The notes beneath the pieces are model-generated. The model saw only the letters and a program-made list of their open reading frames with translations, ran no database searches and was not told the origin of the DNA. From Bdellovibrionales bacterium (GTDB lineage: Bacteria; Bdellovibrionota; Bdellovibrionia; Bdellovibrionales; UBA1609), in assembly GCA_016716765.1 (NCBI GenBank), contig JADJVA010000020.1:1-64000 (forward strand): DNA of 64,000 nucleotides, given 5' to 3'. Of this stretch, positions 17,458-26,258 are shown in pieces (the first letter of the stretch is position 1; every line of letters begins with the position of its first letter). A program made the position numbers and the translations under genes.

Positions 17458-18879
17458 TCAAGCAGCCTCTGTGGATTCCAAATTAGCCGGATCGCTTTTA
17501 ATCAAGTGACCAAAGCGCTGGAGAAATTGATCAGCTTTTGACTGGCTTGAAAAATACCCCGGGCTTACAGTGGGGTGAAGACCCTTGGATTCGAGGAAAG
17601 CGAAGTAATGGCGAGTCACATCAGTCAAATATCGCCCTGGTGGATCCATTTTTCCCTCGACCACCAAAACGGTATAGGATCCAACCAAAAGAGAAGGCTG
17701 GTTGGCATGATGATTTCGCAAATATCCACCAAAGTCGTGCAGAAAGCCCTGGATTTCTCCAATGCCCCCCTGCTCGAGCTTTCGATAGTAAGGCAGCAGG
17801 TCATAAACCACGGCTTGAAATTCACCAACATTGAGATTGATCGTCTTTTCAAGGCGCAGATACCTCTGCAAGAGGGTCTGGCTTACGTTGTGTACCTGGT
17901 GTTTTCTCAGGTGATGAGACAAATAGTTAAATCCAAAAAACATTGAGATTCCGACAAAACCCAGGGCGCCGACCAAAAGCCAGGCTGTGGGTTCCTTTAC
18001 CTCCAACAATGACCTCGCAGCAAGCGCAGAATAGGTTCCCATACCTAACAAATAGAGCAGCCAATGTCGTCGAGGTAGGCCCGAACACTTGAGGCGAATC
18101 AAAAAAGAGCCTCCATCAGATTCTTGCCAACGCAAAACTCTACTTGCCAGCATGAGGATTCCCTCCAGCAAGGGCAACGACAATAGAATCAACCAGATCA
18201 AACTATCCCGACTCGAAACCCCCGTCATCTCTGCGCTCAGAAATTGATTGGCAAGCCAAAATCCCATCCAGCCGGCGGCAAACTGATCTACGTCGTTTTC
18301 ATTTCGAAAATAAGCCCAGAGTCCATTTGTGATAGCGATCAAAATAAATCCGATAGAACTCAACTGTATCTGGGTGGCATCCGTGACAAAGAAAAGATTG
18401 AGGACTAAAAAACAACCCCACCAAGACGACAAGCCTTTAAACATAACAAGCTTGGAATAACCCAAACTGACAAGAGCCACCAACGACCCCGCCAATAATA
18501 CAGCTGGCATCTCAGAAAGGCCAAGCTGATTGATAAACGAGTTTTCTCCCACAACAGAGATACCGGCAAGCGCCCAAGACAGATACATAAATACCGTTTG
18601 TCCCGCGAAATCTCCCCGATGCACTCTTATCCATTCGGTAACAAAAAATGGTAGGAATGAAAAAATTAAATAGGCATCCTGAGCAGATCCGCTAAAAATC
18701 GCGAAAAAAACTGAAGCGATAAGAACGGCCACACTTCCCAGTCGGCCTCGTCCCTCTCCCAAAACCGTAATCGTCTGATTCTTCCATACTGGTAACCGCA
18801 AACGAATGAGAATCAGCCCTAAGCTGCCAACCAACCCGACGATTCCAACTCTTAGCCAATCCCAGCTCATCATTCCCAC
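17458..18879 (-). CDS. polytopic membrane protein with C-terminal cytosolic domain
   Basis: No family recognised. The 473-residue product has roughly ten hydrophobic segments in residues 1-340 (for example about 8-25, 48-65, 68-85 and 130-150), then a soluble C-terminal domain of about 130 residues that begins after 'FNYLSHHLRKHQ'. This layout recalls a sensor or transport-type integral membrane protein with a helical output domain. It is separated from the HIT gene by about 108 bp and from the TPM operon by 102 bp, all on the minus strand. Confidence 0.6.
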   Translation of the reverse strand: MGMMSWDWLRVGIVGLVGSLGLILIRLRLPVWKNQTITVLGEGRGRLGSVAVLIASVFFAIFSGSAQDAYLIFSFLPFFVTEWIRVHRGDFAGQTVFMYLSWALAGISVVGENSFINQLGLSEMPAVLLAGSLVALVSLGYSKLVMFKGLSSWWGCFLVLNLFFVTDATQIQLSSIGFILIAITNGLWAYFRNENDVDQFAAGWMGFWLANQFLSAEMTGVSSRDSLIWLILLSLPLLEGILMLASRVLRWQESDGGSFLIRLKCSGLPRRHWLLYLLGMGTYSALAARSLLEVKEPTAWLLVGALGFVGISMFFGFNYLSHHLRKHQVHNVSQTLLQRYLRLEKTINLNVGEFQAVVYDLLPYYRKLEQGGIGEIQGFLHDFGGYLRNHHANQPSLLVGSYTVLVVEGKMDPPGRYLTDVTRHYFAFLESKGLHPTVSPGYFSSQSKADQFLQRFGHLIKSDPANLESTEAA

Positions 18880-18981
18880 TTCTCGACCTAAGGATGTGAA
18901 AACTTAACGGAAATAAACAGCAGTGTTAAACTTCGTGTGGATCAGAATGATGCGATTGAAGAAATGTTCGTATAATAAGAG

Positions 18982-19644
18982 CTATTCCTTAATGATTGGT
19001 CTGTTTGCTAACTCATCTTTATCCCCATCTAATATCGGGAAATGCTCGCTCAATATCACTTGGCATCTTTGAATAGCCTGACACATCCCTGAACCCAGAT
19101 CACGGGATTTTGCTCCTCTCACTAAAAGCATCACAATTTCGTCCCATGTACTTTCCGGAAGCTTGCCAGAAATCCCCCTATCAGCGAGAACGACGGCCTG
19201 ACGCTCCATAAGAGAAACGAACAATAAAATGCCTGTGGCCCCCTTCGTCTGATCCAACCGAGCCTCATAAAATTCAATTTTTGCGCGTTGCTTTGCTAGC
19301 CATTCTCCATCGATTTTATTTATAAAAAAATACTGAACACGAGGTGAATTTGCCAAAAGTCGCGTCGCTAAAAAGGAGATAAGAAGGCCTCCTATGAGAG
19401 TCCACCAAGAATGGCCAAATCCAGGTCTCTCCAATTCCACTATTTCAATCATCACGAAAAAGAGAAAAAGAAACATCATCAGTAACATCGGAGCCACGTG
19501 GCCAACTGAGGACGAACGGCGCACTATCATTGGAACGATTTCACCTCTGGTCACTTTCTCAGCCTCGGCGACACATGTCTCAATACGAACTATATCTTCG
19601 GATTTCAGATATATTCTGGCCCATGATTCTAATTTCATCACCAA
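18982..19644 (-). CDS. TPM-domain membrane protein
   Basis: A 220-residue protein with TPM-domain features. The start of the domain ('VAEAEKVTRGEIVPMIVRRS') is split by two transmembrane segments (about 51-70 and 81-98), and then the second half follows ('TGILLFVSLMERQAVVLADR' and 'GISGKLPESTWDEIV'). TPM domains occur in membrane-linked proteins of photosystem repair and in bacterial YgcG-like proteins. It is the third gene of a lemA-TPM-TPM operon, overlapping the upstream gene by 7 bp. Confidence 0.75.
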   Translation of the reverse strand: MVMKLESWARIYLKSEDIVRIETCVAEAEKVTRGEIVPMIVRRSSSVGHVAPMLLMMFLFLFFVMIEIVELERPGFGHSWWTLIGGLLISFLATRLLANSPRVQYFFINKIDGEWLAKQRAKIEFYEARLDQTKGATGILLFVSLMERQAVVLADRGISGKLPESTWDEIVMLLVRGAKSRDLGSGMCQAIQRCQVILSEHFPILDGDKDELANRPIIKE

Positions 19645-20396
19645 CTCCCCGATGATCCACCGCCACTAAAACCACCGCCTCCACCGGACCAACTGCCGCC
19701 GCGACCGCGGCCACCACCAAACCCTCCACCGCCCCCTCGTCCTGCCCCCGATAAGAGAAGAAGAAAAAGAAAGGGATGACGAATGAAGAGAAGAAGCAAT
19801 AACGCCATCACGACAAAGACAACTATTCGCGAAAAAGGAGAGCTCTCATTCTTCGGCTGAGTGGGATTCGATAATTTTTGAGCACCAAAAAACTGTTGCA
19901 AATCAATATCTGGATTCGTTCTCTTTAAGATATTGAGAACTCCAAGAAGTATACCCCTCTCGGGATCTCCAGAACGGAACAGAGGAGTCATAACTTGATC
20001 GATTATTCTCTTTGCAATGGCATCCGGCAGATCTCCCTCGAGCCCTTGTCCCACTTCGATCCTCATTCTTCGTTCCTTAGGAGCAACAAGAACAAGAATT
20101 CCTTTGTCCGACTTTTCAGCACCAAGCTTCCATTGCTCAGCGACCTGAATACTCACCTGCTCAATACTGAGATCCCCTAAAGAAGCTAGGGTCAAAACGC
20201 CCACCTGAGTCTCGCTATGATCGTGAACATAGCGGAGCGCCGAGTTCAACTTTTGCTCTACATCCTCAGAAATCAGAGCTGCCTGGTCAACAACAGGAGC
20301 ATTCATCCGAGGCACAGAAAAATCAGCAAGAGCCGGCCCCGAAAGAAAAAGGGAAAAAATCCAGATTGTCAGAGAAACGCTAAAAAATTGGGTCAA
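19638..20396 (-). CDS. exported TPM-domain protein with Gly-rich tail (YgcG-like)
   Basis: A 252-residue protein with a signal peptide (about 1-24), a TPM domain ('VPRMNAPVVDQAALISEDVE', 'TQVGVLTLASLGDLSIEQVS', 'GILVLVAPKERRMRIEVGQG' and 'LEGDLPDAIAKRIIDQ'), a transmembrane segment near 195-212, and an extreme Gly/Ser tail (residues about 218-252). This is the standard form of the YgcG/'methanol dehydrogenase-like' protein often paired with LemA. It overlaps the lemA stop by 4 bp, so translation is coupled. The molecular function of the family remains unclear. Confidence 0.88.
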   Translation of the reverse strand: MTQFFSVSLTIWIFSLFLSGPALADFSVPRMNAPVVDQAALISEDVEQKLNSALRYVHDHSETQVGVLTLASLGDLSIEQVSIQVAEQWKLGAEKSDKGILVLVAPKERRMRIEVGQGLEGDLPDAIAKRIIDQVMTPLFRSGDPERGILLGVLNILKRTNPDIDLQQFFGAQKLSNPTQPKNESSPFSRIVVFVVMALLLLLFIRHPFLFLLLLSGAGRGGGGGFGGGRGRGGSWSGGGGGFSGGGSSGSW

Positions 20397-20992
20397 AATT
20401 GCACCTTTGGCGCCGCCTCAATGGCCTTGGCATCTTCGGTGGTCCACTGAGCCATCTTTTCATGTTTAAAAAACAGAGAATTTGTCCAACTTGTAGGAAC
20501 AACGGTAACAAGATTATTGAACTTCTTGATATTCTCGATATGACGTTGGCGAGCAATCGTGATCCTGTTTTCCGTTCCCTCCAATTGCGCTTGAAGCTCA
20601 CGAAAATTCTGATCGGCTTTCAAATCAGGATACTTCTCTACCACCACCATCAGCCGAGACAAAGCTGCACCCAAAGAGCCTTGAGCTTCCTGAAACTTTT
20701 GAACAGAGGCCACATCTCCTGCATTTATCTGAGTTGAAGTTGCCTTAGCCCTGGCGTTCACGACACCTTCGAGAGTCTCCTTCTCGTGCGAGGCATATCC
20801 CTTCACTGTGTTGACCAAATTTGGAATCAAATCTGCGCGACGCTTGTATTGGTTCACTATTTCTGCTTGAGAAGACTCAACTTCATTCAAATGCTGTGGA
20901 ATGGATTGAATTCCGCACCCACTCAGGAAAAAAACACAAAACAATGAAGCAAGAAAAAAACCACCAGTCCTAAAAACCTGAGATTGACCCAT
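20393..20992 (-). CDS. lemA: LemA family lipoprotein
   Basis: LemA-family coiled-helical protein of 199 residues. I chose ATG 20992, inside a longer frame, because AAGGTGG lies upstream and because it gives a lipoprotein signal with 'LSGCGIQS'. The family signature 'QYKRRADLIPNLVNTVKGYA' and 'HEKETLEGVVNARAKAT' is intact, as is the helical 'AQLEGTENRITIARQRH'. It is the first gene of an operon with two TPM-domain proteins, a very common conserved arrangement. Suggested envelope-stress role by family; not established here. Confidence 0.92.
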   Translation of the reverse strand: MGQSQVFRTGGFFLASLFCVFFLSGCGIQSIPQHLNEVESSQAEIVNQYKRRADLIPNLVNTVKGYASHEKETLEGVVNARAKATSTQINAGDVASVQKFQEAQGSLGAALSRLMVVVEKYPDLKADQNFRELQAQLEGTENRITIARQRHIENIKKFNNLVTVVPTSWTNSLFFKHEKMAQWTTEDAKAIEAAPKVQF

Positions 20993-21161
20993 TGCAAAAC
21001 CACCTTTTTGAAAAACTGAAAACATCCGAATCTCCACAGAAAACCAAAATAGCTTACGGCCCATAAGGTTCTATCAGGTCCGCACCGAAAGTTCAATGAC
21101 CGGCCCAAAGTCGCTCAAATAGGCCTCAAGGACTCGTCTTTTCAAGCCGAAGACCCCTATT

Positions 21162-22670
21162 ATGCAAAAAAAATGGACCCCTCTTGCTTTAACTGTTCTC
21201 TCCATGACACCGTCTTGTACTCCTTTGAGTCGGCGGGTTGCGGAGAAATTGGCGATCGACACAACCGACTCACTGGGCTGCGAACACCTCCAGAGTCGAC
21301 TTTTTAATCATCTTGATGCCATCTTAATGGATGAGCAAACATTTCCAGAACCAAGTTTGGTCAAAACTGAATTGACAAAAAGGCTCACCGAAATCCTTTC
21401 TGAAGGAAATTTGAATTCATTGAACTCAAAGCTTGTTGATGACTTCGTCAACGCATACATGGAATTTTACCTTCTAACGACAAAGTCACTTCCCGAAACA
21501 CTCAGCACGGAGAATTCTTCGGAGACGACTCTTGCCGCTCTTGTTGCTCTCGAGCTGGGCGATCAAACCACCCCAGAGAAGAGACAACTTCAACAGCAAT
21601 TGCTGAATCTCAGATCTGCTCTGCTGTCGGCATCTGAGAAGCTGGAACTCGATTGCGAAGAAACAGATGAAGAACCCAAACATGATCCGGAGAGTGAGAC
21701 CCCGAATGGTCTAATTTTTGATTATCTTAAAAACAAATATCCCCTTCCTGTTTATGGGGGCATGAAATCGCTTCTCGTTGCCTACCAAAGTTGCGATATT
21801 TTGAATTTCAATCCCATGAGTTCTGATACCCCCCAAGTCGAGGGAATCACTGTCGTCGGACGTCATCCCAACGGCAACGGCAACGTGCGCAAAATCACTT
21901 CTCTTAAAGATGTGGTCGAGACACATTATTATATCAAGGGTCAAAATCCACCATCCGAATCCTGCGCAAATCTGCAAAAATCCCCTCTCATTTATGATTA
22001 CGGTGGAAAACCGGCCTCCACGGCTTCGTTGCATTCATCCTTAGACTTCTTTCAAAATTCCGGAAGTGGAAGTTCAGAACTCGGAACTGATTGCAGCGGC
22101 TTTGTGTTCACGTCCTACGCGGCCGCCGGCCTAAAACTCAGATCAGACCAGCCCCTTAAGGCTCTGCAAGTTCTTGGCGTCAGCGCAGGAATGCTCAAGG
22201 AACCTCAGAGCAACGGCTTAAACTGTCTGAGTAAAAAGTTTGGCGAGCTTATTCCAGGTGACTTGATCGCTTCAAATGGCCATGTCGTGATGGTGGACTC
22301 CGTCGGAAAAGACCCCTTCGGTGTTGCTCACTACACAAAAGAATCCGAATGTGTGATCGATTCGATGAATACTTCTCGATTCGATTTCACTATTTTTCAA
22401 AGTTCTCCGAGCAAAGGAGCAATTGGAATAAACCGAATGCTAGCCGCTGACTACTTTGCAACATCCCCCTCAATGGCCAGTGGGCTTAAAGATCACGCGG
22501 TCACAGCCTGCTTGAAAAAATTTGGCAAGAAACGAAATCCATCCACCTCTTTGATCTCTGTTGTGTACCACTCAGGCACTCTCCCTTGTCTATCTAAACC
22601 TGTTCCATTGACCCGACAGGAATGTCTCTTTGCCTGCAACACTTCCAATCTAGATCATTTGCCCTTCTAG
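21162..22670 (+). CDS. lipoprotein-like NlpC/P60-type cysteine peptidase
   Basis: A 502-residue exported protein with an N-terminal signal (MQKKWTPLALTVLSMTPSC; Cys19 could be acylated) and about 270 residues without recognised motifs, mostly helical. Then comes an NlpC/P60-like core: 'GTDCSGFVFTSYAAAGLKL' with nucleophile Cys311, and 'LIPGDLIASNGHVVMVDSVG' with His374. NlpC/P60 enzymes cut peptidoglycan stem peptides. The C-terminal 100 residues carry several cysteines and end in 'FACNTSNLDHLPF'. No Shine-Dalgarno is evident. Likely a murein peptidase acting at its own or a target cell's envelope; the target is inference. Confidence 0.75.
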   Translation: MQKKWTPLALTVLSMTPSCTPLSRRVAEKLAIDTTDSLGCEHLQSRLFNHLDAILMDEQTFPEPSLVKTELTKRLTEILSEGNLNSLNSKLVDDFVNAYMEFYLLTTKSLPETLSTENSSETTLAALVALELGDQTTPEKRQLQQQLLNLRSALLSASEKLELDCEETDEEPKHDPESETPNGLIFDYLKNKYPLPVYGGMKSLLVAYQSCDILNFNPMSSDTPQVEGITVVGRHPNGNGNVRKITSLKDVVETHYYIKGQNPPSESCANLQKSPLIYDYGGKPASTASLHSSLDFFQNSGSGSSELGTDCSGFVFTSYAAAGLKLRSDQPLKALQVLGVSAGMLKEPQSNGLNCLSKKFGELIPGDLIASNGHVVMVDSVGKDPFGVAHYTKESECVIDSMNTSRFDFTIFQSSPSKGAIGINRMLAADYFATSPSMASGLKDHAVTACLKKFGKKRNPSTSLISVVYHSGTLPCLSKPVPLTRQECLFACNTSNLDHLPF

Positions 22671-22712
22671 GTGGCTTTCTGTCATTCAAACATTCAAACA
22701 AACAATGAGCTT

Positions 22713-23789
22713 CTATGCTTTCTCATTGGCCTGGTAATGAGTTACATAGGCCAAACATTCCTCCCAATTTCCAGAAAAAACAGGAACTACATTTTTTCTA
22801 TTCATCGAAAATCGATAAAGAGGGTCATAATAAGACTCAAGCAGTTTCTTGATCCAAGTTAAGTGAAGTTCTTTGTCTTTCGCTTCAAATGCATCTCTGA
22901 TCATGGCAATCAATTGGTCTGCTGCTAAGCCACCTAGTCTTCTTTGAATCCTCCGAGTGCAATGAATGAAATGATCGCAAAGCGCCTCATGTGTCATTCC
23001 CTTGGCAAGAGAAGATACAACATATTCTGCGTAGATGTTCTCACCTCTCTGCTCATCGGAAACCTGAAGGTACACTAACGGGGCGCAAGCCAAGCATTCG
23101 TACAAGCCATGAGGCAGGGTCAACCGACCGACTTGCCGACTCTCATCTTCTACGAGAATCGATCCTAAAGGGCCTTTTCTCGCCATGATAAGGGCCAGGG
23201 AATTCTCAAAGTTCATCTGGACGGGTTGCAACTCCTGAGGAAAGAGCCCAAACGCACTGCCTCGGTGAGAAGCAAGACCCTCAAGATCCAGGGAATTGCT
23301 GACCTCTTTGAGAAACCGCGTTTTTCCTGACCCCGTCATTCCACCTAAAACAAGAAAACGAGGAAATTGCCTAAAAACATTGAGTGCTTCTCGGCGCAAG
23401 CCCTTAAAGCCCTCTTCTACACGAAGGATCGGAAGGCCCGCTTCCTTCATCCACTCGCAGGCGATCCTGGAACGCAATCCTCCACGCCAACAAAAAGCCA
23501 ATGAAGATTCAGGATCTCCTCCCTCAAGAGCTTCTCGCCAGCCAAGTGCCAGTTCCGAACGCAAGGGATCTACCAATCCGTGACCCAAACGGATGGCAGC
23601 ATCCTGACCACTTAACTTGTAGCAGAGACCGACTTGGTGGCGGTGGGCATTGTTCAAAATTGGAATATTGATAGCCCCGAAAAAGCTCCCCTGCGCAAAC
23701 TCTCCCTCTGACCTAAGGTCGAGCAGGCGCAATCCTGAGTGCGCCACAACCATCTTGCCAAAAGCATCCTTTGAAGAAATGGATTTCAT
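22713..23789 (-). CDS. selU: tRNA 2-selenouridine synthase (SelU/MnmH)
   Basis: 358-residue enzyme that replaces the sulfur of 2-thiouridine at tRNA wobble U34 with selenium through a geranylated intermediate. The N-terminal rhodanese domain contains the reactive Cys100 in 'AFCWRGGLRSRIACEWM', and the C-terminal P-loop domain has the Walker A 'LGGMTGSGKTRFLKE' (149-157). The order and length match the family. It implies a selenophosphate source (SelD), which is not in this window. It lies just downstream of the FecR-like gene on the same strand (69-bp gap). Confidence 0.93.
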   Translation of the reverse strand: MKSISSKDAFGKMVVAHSGLRLLDLRSEGEFAQGSFFGAINIPILNNAHRHQVGLCYKLSGQDAAIRLGHGLVDPLRSELALGWREALEGGDPESSLAFCWRGGLRSRIACEWMKEAGLPILRVEEGFKGLRREALNVFRQFPRFLVLGGMTGSGKTRFLKEVSNSLDLEGLASHRGSAFGLFPQELQPVQMNFENSLALIMARKGPLGSILVEDESRQVGRLTLPHGLYECLACAPLVYLQVSDEQRGENIYAEYVVSSLAKGMTHEALCDHFIHCTRRIQRRLGGLAADQLIAMIRDAFEAKDKELHLTWIKKLLESYYDPLYRFSMNRKNVVPVFSGNWEECLAYVTHYQANEKA

Positions 23790-23858
23790 CAGAACAGCAT
23801 ATATCTCCGGGCTCCGGCCCTATCTATGGCAGCGCCCTTCTTTAGATTCAAGGACTTT

Positions 23859-26180
23859 CTACTGCTTTTTGACAGTGAAATAGCGAGCGGCACTCCAAGC
23901 CGAAGAATACTTGCCTTGCTCGGCCCGCAAACGCCAAAAGATCTGGCCAGAAAAATCCCCGCTGCTGACAGCAAGGTCAAGATCTTTTAAAGACTTCTCT
24001 TGAAAGACTTTTGAAAAATTAGAATCGTGGGAAAATTGAATTCGATAGTTTTTTGCCTGAGCGACCTCATTCCATTCAAAAACCACAGGGCTTGCCGCAG
24101 TTCCGAAAGCAATGAGTGTAAGGCCATTCTCTGGTCCCTCAATCCCAGGAACTGGTAGAACAAATTTATTCTGCACTTCCATTTTTTCTGTTGCAGAAAA
24201 ATCGCTCACAATTTCGTTCTGATCACTGATTGCCGCCACTTTAAGAAAAGTCGTGCCCGGCTTAAATTCTTTCTCAATTTCAATATCACGGGTCTCAATA
24301 GATTCAACATCTTTGCTGAAATCACTTTTTGAACTCAACAGCACTCGATAGCCTTGAGCCCGAGGCACTCCCTCCCATCTCCATTTGTATTTGGCCCTTT
24401 TGGTTTCAACCTCAGCGGGAGACCTCACCATTTGAGTTATACTTTGAGCCTGGTTCTGCCGAGGGGACTCCAGCTTAATGTCAAGTTTCCCCAAATCACT
24501 AAAGGCAGATCGACTCTCGTCTGCTCGCCCCCTAGCCCTCCAGTAAAAAACTCCCGGTTTAGCTCCCTTCCATAGAGCCCGACGATCTTTCGTCTCGAAT
24601 TTTGAAACAATTTTGGCAAACTTTGGCGTCCCAGAGATCTCCACTTCATAAGTCTTCGCTCCCTCAACACTTTGCCACGCTAAGGCTGGTGGATTGGCGG
24701 GGAGAAGCTTCTCCAAGGCAGCTGGACTGCGATCAGTTGCTTCTGGAAAACTCAAAGTGATTTTCCTCTCTTTTTCCGACAGCACGGGGGCCTTAAGCTC
24801 TTTTAAAACGTCCTTTGAATTATCATCTGAATTCAAGGCTTCCTTTGTTGGATCCAAGTTGAGGTCCTCAGCTGAAACCTCTCCCTCTTTCAACGATAGA
24901 TCCGCCAATGCCTTTGCCTCCATTCGGGCCTGTCGATCGATTCCGAATTGAAATATGTCACTCCATTTATCAGCTATCGGTGAAGCCCCTTCTGCCTTGA
25001 CACGCCAGTAATATTCTCCCGGTTCCAGAACAATCCCATTCACGAAGTGAGCTCCACTCATAACTTGTTCTTGTACCCCAGATTTGAATTGAGAATCTGA
25101 GGAAAGCTGCCATCTGTAAGAATCCACTCCTCGCTTATCTTGCCATTCGAATTTCAAAGCAAGCGACTTCCCTCCTGAGGGTATATCCATCCTGTGAAAG
25201 GGGTATATTAACAGTGGGGGCTCCTTCTTTAGCAGAACAAATTCTCCTTGACGACTGATCTCCTTCCAATCCGACTCGCCACTCTTTTTGCCTTGAATAC
25301 GCCAATAATAGGTTCCTTCAGAGCTAAGATCTTTAGTTGCGTAAGAAGAGGTCGGAACTTCTTCTTGAATCAAATTCTTAGAAAAGTCCTCTTCAGTCGA
25401 TACTTGAATGCGATGAGTAGAGTTTCCCTCAATCGCCACTTCCCAGATGAACTTGACATAGGCTCCCTCCTCAACCCATACCTTTGTTCCAAAACCAGGG
25501 CTGCGAAGAATGAGCGAGTCCTCTACAATCTTTAACAGACGATCATTGTCGACCTCAATGGCACGGTTGCTGGCAATCTTTTTTCCTTGATCATTGAGAC
25601 GCATTTCAACCTCACCCACTGTTGTGGAGACTGAAATTTTGCCTTTCTTACTTCTTTGTAATTTTACGGTATTTTCCTTGTGGGATCCTTCAAGAATTGC
25701 AACCGAATTGCCTTGTCGCAGTTGAATGGTGTTTCCCTTTTGAACCGTTGCAACAACGCCACCAACTTGAAGATCAAGAACGAGATCCTTGCGGGTGCGT
25801 CTCAGTATTACCAAGCTATTAGAGGCCAAGTCTATGCTCAGTCCTTCATTAAATCGAACATTTACTCCTGAATTTTCACCTGTAAAAATACTGTCATTTT
25901 CAAAGAGAACTTCTTCTTCGAATGCAGGAAACCAACTCATGCTATTGCCCACGCGACGACGGACATCTTGTTCTGCCATAACAATCTGTCCAATGGGTTC
26001 CCGGTTATCGACACGATAGCCAGACCATTCCCGCAGAAGGCGATCCTGCACAATCAGAGATGCGCTTCCGAGAATTGCAAAGATAGACCCTGCGAGTACC
26101 AATCGGTCCACTCGTCCTAGTCCAAAGTCCGATAATAATCGCAAAAAACCTCCCGTTCGATACATATATCGAACGTCCAT
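23859..26180 (-). CDS. FecR-like protein with Ig/fibronectin-like repeats (module A)
   Basis: A 768-773-residue single-pass membrane protein. A short cytoplasmic N-terminus is followed by a transmembrane segment (about 25-45), then a FecR-like region (about 55-220) with 'SIFTGENSGVNVRFNEGLSI' and 'LASNSLVILRRTRKDLVLDL', and then at least five Ig/FN3-type repeats marked by 'YYWRI', 'YYWRVKAEG', 'FYWRARGRAD', 'YKWRWEGVP' and 'IFWRLRAEQG' strands. FecR domains usually pass envelope signals. The paralogue at 61020-62666 has the same N-terminus. Start may be 26180 or ATG 26165. It is divergent from the SpoIIE phosphatase gene, and a 22-bp palindrome covers the start region. Role inferred: periplasmic sensor or scaffold. 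Confidence 0.82.
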   Translation of the reverse strand: MDVRYMYRTGGFLRLLSDFGLGRVDRLVLAGSIFAILGSASLIVQDRLLREWSGYRVDNREPIGQIVMAEQDVRRRVGNSMSWFPAFEEEVLFENDSIFTGENSGVNVRFNEGLSIDLASNSLVILRRTRKDLVLDLQVGGVVATVQKGNTIQLRQGNSVAILEGSHKENTVKLQRSKKGKISVSTTVGEVEMRLNDQGKKIASNRAIEVDNDRLLKIVEDSLILRSPGFGTKVWVEEGAYVKFIWEVAIEGNSTHRIQVSTEEDFSKNLIQEEVPTSSYATKDLSSEGTYYWRIQGKKSGESDWKEISRQGEFVLLKKEPPLLIYPFHRMDIPSGGKSLALKFEWQDKRGVDSYRWQLSSDSQFKSGVQEQVMSGAHFVNGIVLEPGEYYWRVKAEGASPIADKWSDIFQFGIDRQARMEAKALADLSLKEGEVSAEDLNLDPTKEALNSDDNSKDVLKELKAPVLSEKERKITLSFPEATDRSPAALEKLLPANPPALAWQSVEGAKTYEVEISGTPKFAKIVSKFETKDRRALWKGAKPGVFYWRARGRADESRSAFSDLGKLDIKLESPRQNQAQSITQMVRSPAEVETKRAKYKWRWEGVPRAQGYRVLLSSKSDFSKDVESIETRDIEIEKEFKPGTTFLKVAAISDQNEIVSDFSATEKMEVQNKFVLPVPGIEGPENGLTLIAFGTAASPVVFEWNEVAQAKNYRIQFSHDSNFSKVFQEKSLKDLDLAVSSGDFSGQIFWRLRAEQGKYSSAWSAARYFTVKKQ
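26154..26175. promoter_or_regulatory. 22-bp palindrome over the FecR-like gene start
   Basis: Perfect 9-bp arms (26154-26162 cgttcgata and 26167-26175 tatcgaacg) with the 4-bp centre cata. It overlaps the FecR-like start codons and lies about 85 bp before the divergent SpoIIE gene. It could be an operator for both, or an RNA hairpin that hides the start. Confidence 0.5.
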
Positions 26181-26258
26181 CTCAACTTTTTAAGTCCAAA
26201 AGATGAATCATATGTTGATGTGTTGAATATATTTTAGATCCGGCCGAGAAGTCTTATA

